A stretch of 64,000 nucleotides of DNA from Adiantum capillus-veneris (lineage: Eukaryota; Streptophyta; Polypodiopsida; Polypodiales; Pteridaceae). Made by a program: the position numbers and the translations under genes. Position 1 is the stretch's first letter. Each line of letters starts with the position of its first letter. The DNA lies in the NCBI GenBank assembly GCA_014529385.2, contig CM043968.1:26983013-27047012 (forward strand), in the 5' to 3' direction. Under the pieces are notes generated by a model. It saw nothing but the letters and a program-made list of their open reading frames with translations. It ran no database searches and was not told the origin of the DNA. Below are positions 1 through 14,200 of this stretch, piece by piece.

Positions 1-2115
1 TTTGTAGCATGCACAAATCCTCAGGAAACATGTTGGGGATTTACTTGTAAAGGCTAAAAAATGGTTTTAAGATAGGTATCATGAGTGGTGGCTAACAAAC
101 AAAGAAGGAACCTTAGATTGGCTTATGAATAAGAGAGGAGAGGCTCACTTTAAGATGTATTGATAAAGAAGAGTTGGAAATGTGTGTATTTCTTAGCAAA
201 GCAAGGTCTAGTGTCATTCTCTAGTGTTAGTAAGAAAAAAGGTAGAACCAAGGGAAGCCCATATAATGTGCTTAAAATTTCACAAGAGGGAAATATGCAA
301 TTGCACATTGATATAAGCTTGACCTAACTTACACTTGAGTAGATAAACACTAGGTTAGATGACAACTTTTTGAATAATGACAAAAAAGATTATACAAGAC
401 TGAATCAAGAAGCATATGGCTTATGGGGCAGCTATAGAAAAGGAGCATGCAAGATGCTAAGTGCATTTGACTTGATATTTTAGGATTATAGGAAGTACAC
501 AAGGAGTAGATATATAGCAAATGTTGATGCATAGGCCCAAGGCATTACAAGCACATCGAGACAAAAATTAGTAGTTAAAAACCTTAAAAGATAAAGACCA
601 TAGAAGATGTAGAGAGAGATGTATTTGATAAGAAAATTGGATGTCCTCGTGCTTGGAAAAACACATAAGAAAGTACTTACACATATAACATAAGGCATGC
701 CCCCAACAACATCTTTGTTGAAAACAAAGAAGCTAAGCTCATTACCGGTGGAGTCGCAAGGTAGCACAAAAACATAGTAGATATTTTAGCATACCAAAAC
801 TTGTTGAAAAATGATATTGACAATAATTTGGGTTGCTAGCCAGCATCCTTACACTCACAGAATAATGATGCAAGGACAAAACAAGATCTGATAGATAAAC
901 TCCATGAATTGTATCCCATTTAGGTGTGCACAAGTTTAGCCCGTTATGAACAAAAGAAGCCACATCAAAAACACATAAAGCAAAATAAATAAGTTAAAGA
1001 GGTGCAAACATGATCCCTCCAACACAAGAGGCAAGAGCAAGGCCATTAAAAAAAACACAACCCCATTCTATGTGGATGTGGTACCAAACATTTTTGTAAT
1101 GTGGAAGAGCTAAATAAAAAAATGCCAATACTTCTCAAATAGTAGGCATATAAGAGAAAAATGGTAACATTGAATAAACTGAGAGAAATTTATGGAAGCA
1201 TTAAAGTGGAATAATTCAACACTAGCCTCCTCCCTTGAATATATCTTTAGTGGCCAAACTGCCCTCGCCTTCAACACAACATTGATAGTGAAAATGATGC
1301 AAGCACTCTAACTCCACTAGGAGAGTATGAGGCTAAATCAGAGATAATACATATGCCACTTGCAAAAGAGCTGATTGTTAAGGAAAAGGACTAGTAACTG
1401 GCAAGTTGTAATGACACCCCCATTGACTTGCACTCTTTCCTAACAAATATATTGAAGATAAGGCCTAGCTTATAGAAGGAGCTAGAAATCGTAACAAATA
1501 GCCACCAATTTTTGTATTGAAGATGGGCTTGACCAAGAGATCTTAAAATGAGTAGAACAAAGGAATGCCAAAGGAAAAATCCAATACCAATCCACAAGAT
1601 ATCCTATAATAACGACAAACAATACAATTGGAATGCAACCTTGCCATTAGAATATAATTAGAAAAAGGCCATGAAAATATTGTATATTGGAGTAAGAGTT
1701 AGCATAGCCACAAAAGATGTGGAAAAATAAAAAACCCAAGCACTAAGAATACTAGGGTGTTCCTTAGCCAGTTGATGGGATTCTTGAAAAACCCATGGGA
1801 TTCCTTGAGAACATTGGAGTCACTACTTGTGGGGTGAAACATTTGGAAACATTTTCTATTGTGGACTTTGGTAGGGACCCCATCTACCAAGTGATTTTGG
1901 GGTAGCCTTTCATGAGACTAACTTATGGTTGCCCAAGATTGGGGCTATGGATACCTCTATTTGTAGAAGGAGTGACAAAAAGAGTTAATCTTCTCACTCA
2001 TGATTATCAACCCATAGCAAGTATACTGATAGAAGATTTTGAATTATCTATGTCCTTGCTACAAACAAAGAATAACAAAATATATATGGGAGAAGATAAT
2101 TTCTTTCTTTTTTAA
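1..2115 (+). mobile_element. decayed gag-protease retroelement, family R (copy 1)
   Basis: The + strand holds scattered pieces of a retroelement polyprotein, broken by many stops and frameshifts. A zinc-knuckle remnant (CGCGTKHFCNVEEL) lies near 1063-1105 and matches the CKCGGDHLMKEC knuckle of the copy at 7-10 kb. The words GEYEAKS near 1321-1340 are shared with the copy at 6.9 kb. At about 1815-2010 the sequence reads as the end of a retropepsin (TTCGVKHLETFSIVDF, then PFMRLTYGCPRLG). That resembles the better-kept protease at 62.5-62.95 kb. The 5' end lies outside the window, and no reverse transcriptase is seen downstream. Homology to the other copies was judged by eye. Gag and retropepsin would package RNA and mature the polyprotein in a live relative, but this copy is certainly dead. 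Confidence 0.6.
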
Positions 2116-4560
2116 TGCAACTTTTTTCCTTTAAACATAGCTAAAATGGAAGTCGTGACTTTGCTCGATACAAGGTCCAGCGTAAATCAAAAGAGGAGCT
2201 TTCTCATGTCCTAACTACCGAAAACCTTATGCATCTACCTCAACCAATCCACTGGGTATATCCATTTGAGGAAGGAAGCTAATGCACAAGCTAACATGAA
2301 AAAACCAAGGTGTTCTTATCAAAGCATCCCTCACCTAAAGAGCAAAGGAGTTAGTTAAGATAAGTCCTAGTGCCAAAAGCCCTAGTTAATGGTGATAAAT
2401 ACATGTGGGTGGACAATTAAGCAATAAAGGCCAATATGTCCACCATCATATGGCTAACTACTTGCAAGTCATCGGTGGCACAAGGACTCGAGGAAATTCA
2501 AAAGACTTTGTGGTTATCAACTCCACACATCACAAGCTATAAATTTCCACCATAGATTAGTCAAGCAAGAAAGCAACAAGGGCCTAGAACAAAGTTCAAA
2601 AAAATCTAGGAAAAAGAGACACAACCCTATGTCAACTAATATGTATACCAGAGTTGTTGTTAAGCCCCAATGTTATCCTTCCAACCAACCAATGCAAAGG
2701 TGGGTACCCAAGGATCTCCTCATTGCAGAAGGCTACTATACTACTAGTAATGGAAGAATTTAGCTACCAATCAATTGAAAGCCAAATGTAGAAATGTCAT
2801 AGCCAAAAAGAGATCCAATACAAAGGATCAAAGGATTTATAAAGACAAATCTAGCATGGAGAACAAAAGCTTCTTTGCCACACTAAGGGACCACATTATC
2901 CATGTGATAGTGTGCTACACAGTCAAGGAAGGATACCTAAGGAGCCACTCCATAATAATGAGAAGGTTGAAGACACCACCAACTCATTGATACTAAATCA
3001 ACCCTCTACCACAAATACAATCAAGAAAAGAGCTCAAGTTATTCAAGATTTACTGCATGGTAAGACCTCTTTGATGTAAACTCACATCACTAGGATTGAG
3101 AAAAAACCCTCATTAGGAAGTGAGTGGGATCGAGGAGGGCCTCTTTATTTTGTAGTTTAAGGAAATTTTTAAGGCTTAAGCATTCTTTGACCAAGCCTAG
3201 AGTGGTGGGTGAAAAGGTCCAAGTTGGGTCTAGAGAGAAAGGCCTTTCTATTTCTTGGATTGCTTTTAAAATAGGCAGTCTCCACTAAAAAGTGATGCGG
3301 GCAACTCTATTTATTAACCCATCTTTTTGAATTTCGTATTGTCCTTTTCCCACCCCTCTCCTCTCTGTACTATATTGAAACCACTCTCTCTCATATGGAA
3401 GTTTTAAGGGAGGAACTTTTTAGTCCTCTACTATGACAAAAATAGTTTTTTAAAGAATTGTCTTTGTATACACACATTCTCTCTAAAACATGAACTAAAT
3501 CTTGCTCTTTATATCACTCTCTCACTCCCCTTTCTTTTTAGAACAAAGTTAGTTCTTTCTTCTCATCATTGGAGGAGCATTGCACCTGCCAAGATTTGGC
3601 AAAGAGTGTAGATCTGCTCTCACAAACCCTCTCCCGATCATTATTTCTTCATTCTCTTCCTCTCTCATGCTTCCCATCACCACCTCAAGCATAGAACCAA
3701 GGGACTCGCTATTCATGTTGTGTGCAACATTAACTTCTATTTTCTTTATCTCTCTAAAATACCCAATAAAATCCATTCAAGTTCAAAGGTGGATTGTCAA
3801 AAGTCTCTTCTTTTATTCCCTCCATAACTTCATCCAAACCTTCTATCTCTACTCCCTTTGGGATTTCTTTCATACCCAACAACCTCTACTTGGAAAGCTT
3901 GTATAACTGCTATAGTTTTTATCACCATATCCACATTGGATCCTAGAAGATCCCTTTGTGTGCTCAAGGTCTCCCAAAATGTCATCCAATATGCTACCAT
4001 TACACAAATTAGAAACATTCCAAAAGGCAATGTTGATTTGAAGCCACAATATTCAACCTTGCGAGTTGGTACATCCATTCCAATGCGGACGATCATCTAT
4101 GCAACATTGGGTGAAACACAATCAATTTATGGCATCACCATCATATTTACTTGCAAGATCCTCTCACTAATGCACTACCACCATTTCAAAATGTCATAAT
4201 TTCACTTTGTGGAAAGTCAAAGCAGCTCAGTTTATGAGATTGGCAAGCTCATAGAGAAGTTGTAACAACAAAAGTAGGATCAAACCAGGTGTTTGGATAA
4301 TTACGTGCATCTCTAACATAGTGCACATAACATGTAGTGGAAAATTGATCACCTCACACACTTTACCCTTGGCTTCCATGCATGCAAACACAAGATGCAA
4401 TCAGTGATAGTGATTTCTACTAGTAGTGGAGCTCTAAATAAACAAATCCAACAAACTAGGTATGCACATGGTTCATTTTGTTGCTTACACTTTTTTTGTT
4501 TGGCGCTGCTACTAATACATGTTTTTCCAACTTGTAGGCACTTGGACTGCATGATGCAGG
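2116..4560. other. unassigned AT-rich intergenic sequence
   Basis: I see no recognisable gene here. Short ORFs at 2775-2990 (+), 3580-4199 (+) and 4096-3549 (-) have no motif I can name and are interrupted. The composition matches the decayed retroelement next to it, so part of it may be old downstream retroelement sequence. Confidence 0.4.
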
Positions 4561-5330
4561 AAATGAATGCGAAATCTCAAGTCAAAGGATGTATACTTTA
4601 ACACATGAATCAAAGGACCTCGCGGAGATTTTGGATGATTCTTTGAATGTGATCGTGGACCAACTTTTGTGCCACAAGTTGTTTTCCAAAGTGAGGGATA
4701 TTGTGACACCTCAAGAAATGATGGAGGTATGTGATAGTACAAGAATATACGTTCAAAGCATATGAAGGTTTGTAGAAAGTGGTCACACTAGGTCACAACT
4801 TCTTAGATTGCTTCCAACACCTTACAACATAAGTCTTGCAAAAAAATCTAGCAATGATGTTGCAAGCTTATTAAGCAAGTTTCAATGGGTTGATGATGTC
4901 ATGACCCCATGAAAGATAGCAAATCGTTTTGCTACAAATGAGATAAAACATGTGTGTGTTAACTTACTGAAGCTTCAAGAGTCAATGGTTAGAATTTCTG
5001 AATTAACACAGGATTATGGTGGTAAAGTCATTTTTGTGATGAAGCTCAATGAATATTAGTCTATGAAGGGTCAACGTCTCAAAAGGGTAAGTGTTGCTTT
5101 GATGAATATGGACTTGGATGGTATTGATGTTGAGCTAAATACATATTTTGAGGTTCAATTTGAGAAGAATATCTAGTGGTTGATAGCGTTCCATCTCCTA
5201 CATGACAGTCAGAGTCATCACGATGGTATTTCAATCACTCTTTTTGTTGACATTGTTCGGCAGCAACAACAAGGGTAGAAATTGCAAGTTTTGGATTTGG
5301 GAGTGTTGATTTTGAATGTCACTTTTTGGC
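4560..5330 (+). pseudogene. decayed coding remnant, identity unknown
   Basis: The + strand reads as long stretches of protein-like sequence with only scattered stops. A segment near 4605-4735 reads DLAEILDDSLNVIVDQLLCH, then KVRDIVTPQEMMEV. A segment near 4940-5210 reads NLLKLQESMVRISELTQDYG, then KLNEY, a stop, and SMKGQRLKRV. The composition is that of a soluble helical protein rather than a retroelement, with no zinc knuckle, DSG or RT motif. I do not recognise the family. Stops at about 5060 and 5176 and a lost frame near 4910 show that it is not functional. It could be a captured or retrotransposed host gene fragment, or a diverged transposon gene. Confidence 0.35.
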
Positions 5331-6704
5331 AAGGGACTTGAAGGCCCTGATGTGCATGTTGGGTGCAAGTGAAATCAAGGTGCTCTCAATTTGTTGTTGT
5401 ACATTATTCCTACCACAAAAATATCGCTGACCATTGAAGGCAAGGGTGAGAGGCCAACAAGGCAAAGGGTGGAAAAGTTAAGGGTGGCAAGGATAGAGCG
5501 AATGCAACAAAAGGTGTACCCACTTTGCAAACAATGATTAAGGGACTACAACAATGGTTTGAAGATATCCTTGGTTACACCCTAATTGGGGCACCCAAAT
5601 TGGAGTTGCACCTTGCATGCATGTTCAAAACTTCTTGACAAGTTTCCACTTCAATTACAATTGGAGTATGGATTGGCTTATAGAAAGAGAAGCGGGACTC
5701 CCTTGATGAATTTTCTAGGCTTCTTGAGAAAGCAAAACTAAACTCTAATGAGCTCACCCCCTTCACTTTCACAACACAAATGATTGATCCTTGAGGGGAA
5801 ACACACATAATGTGTTACATGGTGGGCAAAGGTCACTTTGATTTTTTTGAGCACATATTAGCATATGTGGGATCCACAGTGGGCTAGAGGGGTTGTACAA
5901 ACTCCTAGGGATATACATACATAATATCAAATCTTGGTGCCCATGTGGAAATTTTGAAAATTTTGACACCGCCAATGGACTTAGAAGAGTGGTTTTATCC
6001 TAAGAAAGGTCCATGTCTTCTATGGAAAAATAAATAAATCATGAGACATCAAAAACAACTCTCAATAAAATGGCCATAAAATTTGAATACGGACTCTAAT
6101 TGTATTTTCAAAAAATAAAACAAAGCAAAGCTTGCAACAAGCTCTAAAACTTTTTTGCTAAAAAAATTTAATGATGCCGAAGTTTAAGGGTCAAATTTTG
6201 AGAGGAAGTTAAGGGTATAAAAAGTTTGCCCCCAAAAAAAATTGCTCTCTATGACTCAAATTGTTTTGAGACTAGAGAGAGTTTTTTTGGGAAAAAAGTA
6301 GACCAAAGGACTGAAAAACTCCTATGGACACGTAGATATACCCTAATTTTGCATCTGGTGATGTAGGAAAAAACTCGATACGAGCCCATATAGGTATGTC
6401 ATTGGAGTAGAATTTGACTGATGAGGAGACTTAGGAAAGGAGGTTTATCCTAAGCAGAATGCCAACCTAAACTTAAGGAACAATTTTTTTCAAAACTATT
6501 TGAGCCATTAGGTCTCCCCAATCTCAGAAAAATAAAAATTCGTTCAAGACATATTGTGCATAAGTGAAGGGTGAGTTTAGGAAATGAAAAGACAGCTGAA
6601 GTTGAAAAGTCAAAAGACAAATGAAGGTGGAACATCAAAAGACCTTTTGTGCCCATATAAATAGGTGTTTTCTTCTCTTTCATTTTTTCTTTAGCATTTT
6701 CTTT

Positions 6705-6740
<36 letters not shown>

Positions 6741-6829
6741 TTGTATCCGTCCTTTCGAGCTAATATTGTTGTGCAAATCTATGTGCTTTGTCATTGCTTG
6801 TTGTTATGTGCTATGAACTAGCGCATATA
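5331..6829. other. unassigned sequence with one (CT)n tract
   Basis: No gene is supported. A TATA-like TATAAAAA lies near 6216, and a (CT)n microsatellite of about 31 bp is at 6706-6736. ORFs that cross the microsatellite (6450-6821, both strands) are simple-sequence artefacts. Confidence 0.4.
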
Positions 6830-9800
6830 TGTCTATCAATCCCTTAGAGTCCATAGACTTTCTTGATGAGAGAATTTGTGATGGCACTACCTTCATATCT
6901 GATTTGGCTTCATACTCTCCCATGTATAAGGGTAAGGTTTTCAAAGATTGAGGTTGACTCTTTAAAGAGCATACTGATCCCTTATCCCCCCAATATGAGT
7001 GAATGTCCATATCAACTTAAGATCTTGCCTTGAACTCCTCAATAGGTGGAAGAAAAACATCCCTCCCCTTATTGGTTTGGTTGACTCTCTGACTCAACTT
7101 TTTTGCATCATTTTCTTATTGTATTTGCCTCCAAAGCATGTCTAAGCCATCATCCTCTCTGTGGGTCTCAGATATCATAGGATGGAGACCCTCAGATGCC
7201 TGATCTATGGTATTCCTCACTACCCTTGGCTTTTCTATTTCAATTGTGGAGTTCTCGATGGTCCATTTGGTTTCATGCCTCGATGGGATTATTGGTGTTG
7301 AAGCTGGAACTTCTATCCAACTCTTTGGCTTACTTGCCGGTGGCTCTAGCAAAGCCTGGGCAATTTGGATCATTTTTGGACACATCTCCAACCTTTGCTT
7401 TTCTAACTCTGCATAAGAATGCATCATCCATTTTTGTTCCCGTTTTTTTTTTTAGTTTGAAGTCACGCTTCATAATCTTTCATAAGTGTGTCTAGAGGTT
7501 CATTCACTTTTTCAACTAGTGCATATCCTCCAGAACTTGCACTCTTTGGTCTCTTTTTCATCAGGTTCTCTAGTCTCAAGGATTTCCAACTCAAGGTTAG
7601 TTTGTTTCTCTAATCTCTTTAATTTATCCGTCCTTTGTTTTAACTCCTTTGCTAGGGCTGTCTATTCACATTCCTTCCTAGCTTTCATCCGTGACTTCCT
7701 AGTTTTCTAGGCGTTTTGTTGACTTTTTTGTTCATAACTAGGCGCATCTATTTTAGGTTCCTCAATTATCGGTTCTTCCCTTGCTTTTTGAGCTTGGTCT
7801 CTTGTGACAATCTGTATAGGTATCACCGTTTCATTTTCTGAACCGCTACTTGATGGGATCGCCCCCATTATGTTAATGTAGTTTTCATTGTTTTATTAAG
7901 GTTTTTTGGACAGTCATTGATCAAATGAGTAATGCCGTAATCTGGACAATACACGTTCACTCTCATGATCTCTGTGTGAGAACATTCTTTCATAAGGTGG
8001 TCACCACCACACTTGCACCACGGTCCTAAGGGTTGGCGAGGCGCTCTTAGAGTTTCTCTCTGTTCATAGGCAGGTCTTGGTCCTGTTAACCCACGATTGG
8101 CTATGAACAAAAATGTGTATTCATCCAAACTATATCTACCTTCTCCTGCAGCATGAGCTGCTACTGCTGGTGGTCCAACATTCCTAATCATGCTCCAAGG
8201 TTCCGATGGTTTTGGCTCTTTGAGTGGATAGTATGTTGAACTAGCCCCGCATTCAGTTGGCTCTTTGTAATACACAAATACATGCACTAAAGCTTGTTCC
8301 TCCAATTCCTCTATAGTGATGCCAATAGGTCGCGTTTTTGGTAGAGGTGGTTGTTGTCCCAAAACTGGCTGTGGATGTCTAGCTGTGCCCATTCAACCCC
8401 TCTTGGTCCTAGAGAATTTCCTATCGTATACCTAGGCATTGGTGGTACCTGAGAAGGTGCTACTTGGGCTGATGGGGCATACTGTCGCTCTCTCACATAC
8501 CCCTTATTGTAGTAGCACTCTTTCATAGCGTGATTTTTCTATTTCTGCTCAATGGCACACAACTTAGGTTGCTTAGCCTGTGGCTTAGCAAACTGGCTTA
8601 TCCTTTTGAGAACTTCCTCAACAAGTTTCTCTTGATTTATCATTACCTCGCTCTTTTGTGCTGACTTTGCAGACTTAGCTCTACTTTGCTGTGATGATGA
8701 GTTGTCATCTTGTAGTCGCCTTCCTTGTAGACCACACAATTGTCTACTAGGTATAGAGCCTCCTTGGTCAACTCGTTTAGAGTTGAGCTCTTCTTCATAT
8801 GCAAATCCTTCTGAAGATTTGCATTTCTCAGTCCTTGGATAAGGATCAGCATGAGTCGGGACTGAGAGTTGGTATTTCTTCCACAGGGCACAATTTTACG
8901 TAGCATTTCAACCTTAAGGCTACCTTTCTAACAGATTCTCCCTCTTTCTGTCTGACCTTATGGATTTCTGAGACTGTATTATGCATGGGATTATGAGCCA
9001 TCCCTCTTTGAGATATTTCCTCGATAAACTCGTCAAATACCTCCTCCATTGATTCAAAATCTCTACATTCAGCAGATTCAAACTAGGGGGCAGCATCCTC
9101 CTCTAGGGTTAACCCAAATCTTGCGAGCTACGTGGAAAAGTTCAGTACTTCCTTAGCCTTGATCACACGCACAAAGGCGGCCACGTGGTCCCTTGGATCC
9201 CTATTTCTAGAATATTTGTTGTTAACCCATTTTTGGACTTGAGAAGGTCTTATATTTTGGTGATCTACCATCCTAAACATAGGATCCTCTATTCCTCCTC
9301 TATAAGCCCTTTTTGGCGTATGATATGGTACATGTTCCTCACCTAGGGGTGTTCCTAATCCATAGTTCTTGACTGGTCTAGCAAGTGTTTGTTCTTTTGC
9401 TTGGCTTCTTTCTTCTTGTTCTCATTGTGGTGCTTCGTCCTGATTGGATTTAGCATTCTTGTCCTACTCTCATCCTTGTATTGTCAATGGAGTGGTGGTT
9501 TTGGTGGTGCTTCTAGCCTTGACACGTCTTGATATCCACCCCCTTTTGTGTTAGCGTCTGGTGTTGCAAACTGTTTGAGCCACGCTTGAAATGTTAGTGG
9601 CGAAGCCCGTGAGTTATGAGGGTTAGGTAGTGTTTGTTTATTCAATTGTGCTGTGGTGTTGTAATTATTTGAGAAGGGATTTGTAGACTTGCTTGGGGTT
9701 TCTATGGGATTTTGCTTCTCTAGCGAAGCTCGTGCCAACATTTATCACTCTCCCTACATTGTCTGGGTGAATTGGCTCACATTCTCGTCCGTACTTATCG

Positions 9801-10316
9801 ACAAACTTTATTATGGTTTTTCGTTATCGACTCATATGAAAACAAGTACATGACTTTGTCCATGTTTAACTTGTTCACATGGGGCTCCATGCATCGGTAG
9901 TAAGAGGTGACTCTTCCCTCCTCGTGCTTGTAAATCCCAATATTTTCATGAATCGTCGCCATTCTCTCCACTCTCTTGTCATGAATGTAGCTGGCTTCAA
10001 AAAGAGTGAGTTTAAGAGGTATCTCTCAAGTCTCCATGTCCATCTTCCCTTTTGCTACGTTGTCTCCATATCGATTGTAATTTTTTGGGTCTTTGACAAT
10101 GAGATAGTGGTTTCCTTCCTCATCGCAAAGCCTATCACCATTGTCAGTTACCATGATTACTGCTAAGCCTCTCGTCGCTGGCCGTTCTTCAATAAAAATG
10201 CATTGATATCCTCGAACATCATCATATATCAGGGCCCCATGGTCATTGATTCCCTTAAGAAAAATTACAGTGTATTTTGGTATGTTTAAGCGTTTTTGAG
10301 AGGTGCTACCCCCCAT
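6830..10316 (-). mobile_element. gag-protease retroelement, family R (copy 2)
   Basis: Read on the - strand from an ATG at 10316, the order is: a gag start (MGGSTSQKRLNIPKY); a Ser/Thr/Asn-rich linker (9741-9484); a gag core at 9049-8846 with the QKEGESVRKVALRLK word typical of LTR-element gag; then zinc knuckles at about 8010-7900, CKCGGDHLMKEC followed by a YCPDYGITHLINDCP second finger. After that comes a segment at 7427-7116 (SYAELEKQRLEMCPK, QALLEPPASKPK) and GEYEAKSDMK near 6920. The same order and words recur at 58.3-59.1 kb. Frameshifts and stops separate the pieces. No RT, RNase H or integrase is seen, so this is either a 3'-truncated Ty3-like element or a gag-protease-only family mobilised in trans. 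The 10.32-11.2 kb stretch upstream could be leader or LTR, but no second LTR was identified. Confidence 0.65.
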
Positions 10317-11225
10317 GGTCCTTGGCTGCTAGAAACCTCCAAGTTGGCGGTTAGCCATCCATTGATATGATCCTTTAGAAGAGGTTTCTGTATCACTACC
10401 CTCTTCTATGATTGGTGCTAAGGGATCTATCCTTGCTTGGTTTACAATCTCTTCTGTCGAACTAAGCTAACTTGATCTCCGACCACTCTGTTCTCTTTGA
10501 ATACACCTTTCGGATCTTAAATTCATCAAACACGTTATACAAATAACTATCAACCCAAACCTCTTACCTTAGAAGTATGCTTGCAACCGTTTCTTTGTCC
10601 TCGTTTGCTTCCAAGTCGCTTTTCAAACTGGTAGAGTACTTTGCAATTTCAAATGACTACCAACTTGCAAGGTCCTTGGTTCTGGCTATCTCTACAAAAC
10701 TTTGACTCTACAATTCTTTGTCAAATCAGTAATCCTCACTTGTTACTATTTACAAAGACAAGATCCTTATATAAGCTCCAAAACCTGATTTGATAAGACA
10801 AATGGAATGCTAGGATAACAACAAAGGCTTCTGAAGCAGCAGATTTCCAATTTGAGCACTAAAATTGGTATGTAGACATCATGCGCGTATGATGTTTAAT
10901 CCCTTAGAATTGACTCAAACTTAACCATGCACTCTCCTTGATGTTTTTAGTCCAAATCTAGGCTCACTTTGAAGTTCTAACCCCTGTAGGTAAGTCAATA
11001 TCCCCTATGTAGGCCTTGGTCACTGTCGGCTTCTCTAAGAGGTTAGCTAGGTCAAAATTGAACCAAATCTAGTGAAACTTAGTCCTTATGCTTGCTTTAA
11101 GGTGTTTAATACCCTGGTAAGCTTTGTTGGCAGTTCGAGTCACTAAAATATTCCCTTGAGACATCTTACTATCTGGTCAAAATGGAGATAATTTTATTCC
11201 AAAGGATCTCCACCACACAAGAAAC
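10317..11225. other. possible 5' leader/LTR of R copy 2 and truncated edge of gypsy 1
   Basis: No coding sequence is recognised. The stretch sits between the first gag codon of R copy 2 and the point where gypsy-1 integrase breaks off, so it probably holds the leader or LTR of the R copy that truncated gypsy 1. No matching second LTR was found by eye. Confidence 0.3.
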
Positions 11226-14200
11226 TCACTCCCACTTGTAGAATGTAATTTCAACACCTATTGTGCTAGATATGGTCAATTGCTTGCTAAACATGTCGAC
11301 TATTGTCCATATTCTCGTATTCCCATGGATAGACTTGGGTATACTAAAGATAAAATCCATGGATATACTCTCCCATGGTGAATTAGGGATTGGCAATGGC
11401 TGGAGTAATCCAGGTTGCTTCCCTCTATCATACTTAGTCTTTTGGCATACCACACATTTTGAAACATACTCTTGTATGTTCACTTTCATGGTAGGCCAAT
11501 AGAAGTATGTCTCTACTCCTCGAAGAGTAGGTTGAATGCCTTGATGCCCCTCATATGGAGGAGCATGGGATTCATACATGACTTTCTCACGAAGGGAGTG
11601 GGTAACACATAGCCTATTTCCATGGAGAAGATAAACATCTTGCAAGGTGAATGGTTCCTCTTTCTTCCCCAAAGCAAGGGTTGACATTATGCCTTTAAAG
11701 TCAGGGTCACTAGCATACTCATCTATCATAGAAGATAGATCATTGTGAGTTGCTATAGACACCGCCTTAACTTTTGGTCATCATGAAAGTGCATCAGCCA
11801 CTTGATTGTGCTTACCAGCAATGTGAGCAATATGAAAATAAAATCGCGAAAGAGAATTACTATAGTCATGGTCAGTAGCATACTCATCTATCATAGAAGA
11901 TAGATCATTGTGAGTTTGCTATAAACACCGCATTAACTTTTGGTCGTTGTGAAAGTGCATCGGCCACTTGATTGTGCTTACTAGCAATGTGAGAAATATG
12001 AAAATAAAATTGCAAAAGAAATTTTTCCCACCTCATTTGTTTGTCGGAAAGCTTGGTTTGCGTCATGAATGAAGTACTTTAGACTTTGGTGGTCTTTTCG
12101 TAAAATAATGGAGTCTCCAATAGATAGTGCTTCCATGCGTCTAGGGCATGTAGAACGGCTAAAAGCTCTTTCTCATAAATGCCCAAGACCCGTTCATCTG
12201 TATTGAGCCTTTGGATCTCATATGCTATGGCATGTTCTTCTTGAAGCAAGACTGCTCCAAGGCAATCACCACAAGCATCACATTGGACCTCAAATGGCTC
12301 TCAGAGATCTAGAAGCATAAGGACTGCTTGGGAGGTAAGCTTCTCTTTAAGCTTGTCAAAAGCATTTTGATCCTTATCAGTCCATGAATACGTGACATTA
12401 TCCTTTGTTAAGTCATGTAATGGTCCTGCTATTTGAGATAACTTTTCTATGAAGCGTCTATAGTATGCACACATATCAATAAAGCTTCTTAGCTCGTGTA
12501 GATTCCTTGGATTAGGCCACGCTTTTATTACCTCCAACTTCGATGGATCCATACGGATACCATCTTGAGAGTCTAGAGATAATATGACCTAAGTATTGAA
12601 TCTCTTGAAGGAAAAATTCACTTTTCTTTTGATTGATAAAAAGCTTGTTCTCCTTCAATGCTTGAAAAATCACTTGGAGATGTTTCTTGTGTTCCTCCAA
12701 GGAATTGAATTAGATAATGATATCATCAAAGAACACTCCAGTGAATTTGTGGTAGGGTCTCAATATTTTCTCCATTAGACGATTGAACATGGTTGGTGCA
12801 TTAGTCAAGCCAAAAGGCATGACTAGATATTCATAAAGACCCAACGTTGTACAAAACGCGGTCTTTAGGATATCTTCATTCACTATCCTTATTTGATGAT
12901 AGCCACTCTTAAGGTCAATCCTACTGAAGTAGGTAGAGCCTTGTAGCTTATCAAACAGACCTTTTACCCGAGGTACAGGAAATCTATTTTTGATAGTGAT
13001 ATGGTTTAGTGCTTGATAGTCAACACACATGCGATTTCTTTTGCAATAAAAGGATTGGAGAACAAAAGGGAGAGGAACTAGGCCTCACCATCCCTTTGTC
13101 TATCAATTCTTGTACTTGCCTCATGATCTCCTCTTGTTCAGCTTGGGAAACTTGATAAGGAGGCTTGTTAGGCGGTGAGCTTCCTGGCAGGAGCTCAACT
13201 CAATGGACATCATCCCCTTGTTTTGGAGGTAAGTTCATAGGAATATCATCAATTGATGAACACATCTTGGAATCCTTCTAGAAAATTAGACAAGTCTAAC
13301 TCTTCTTGATTCCTACCATTTACATTTGATGAAACATTATGACCTTTTAAAGACTCTTTGACAAAGATCATGTACACAAAAACTGAGCTTTTCATTGATT
13401 TATCAAAAGAAAGAGGATTTACAAGTGGTATAGTATGACCAGACTCACTAGCATCTATATACATGCTCTTTTCCCTGTAGGTGAAGTAGATTCTCCTTTC
13501 AAGGAACTTCATGTTGGCAGCCATGTGGTTGAACCATGGTTCCCCTTGGATAGCATTCTCATGTTGGAGAGGAGAGATGAAAAAGTCTTCTTTGTTGATG
13601 TAGCTTTGGACATGAAGCCTCAACTTCCCAATCAAGGGAGTAATGGAGGCTTGGTGTCCCTTGAAAGCTGTATCAGCAATTACAGTATCTCCCATATCAA
13701 AAGCTTGAATGCCCAACTTGGTGGCCAACTCCATTAATATGAATTTGTGAGTAGAGCCAGGGTCAAACAAGATGAAGGCATCATGCTTCCTTACCTTTCC
13801 CCAAGCATAGGAGAGAGGTGATCCTTGCAATGAGAATCCTATTTGGAGCTTCGATAGTGGCAGCTCTAGGAGTCTCATTGCGGGCATTTCTCTTGGGGCA
13901 AGAATGATAGCCATGTCCTTGCTCCCCACACTTAAAACATTTGTGGTTTTTGCAAAAAGCTTCAAGCTCTTTAGGAGTGAGTTTATTGTTACCTTTGTAA
14001 ACTCCCTTCTCCTTGGACCGATTGTTGTTGTTGTTGTTGTTATTGGAATTGTCTTGGGAAGAATTTTGGGCATTGGTTTTTCCTTTGCATCACTTTTGTC
14101 TTTGCTTTCCATGGGATTAACATTCCTTCTAGCCCCTTGTTGGAAATTGATGAGCGAAGCAACCATAGTGTGGTGGATTACTTCATGATAGAACCAAGCC

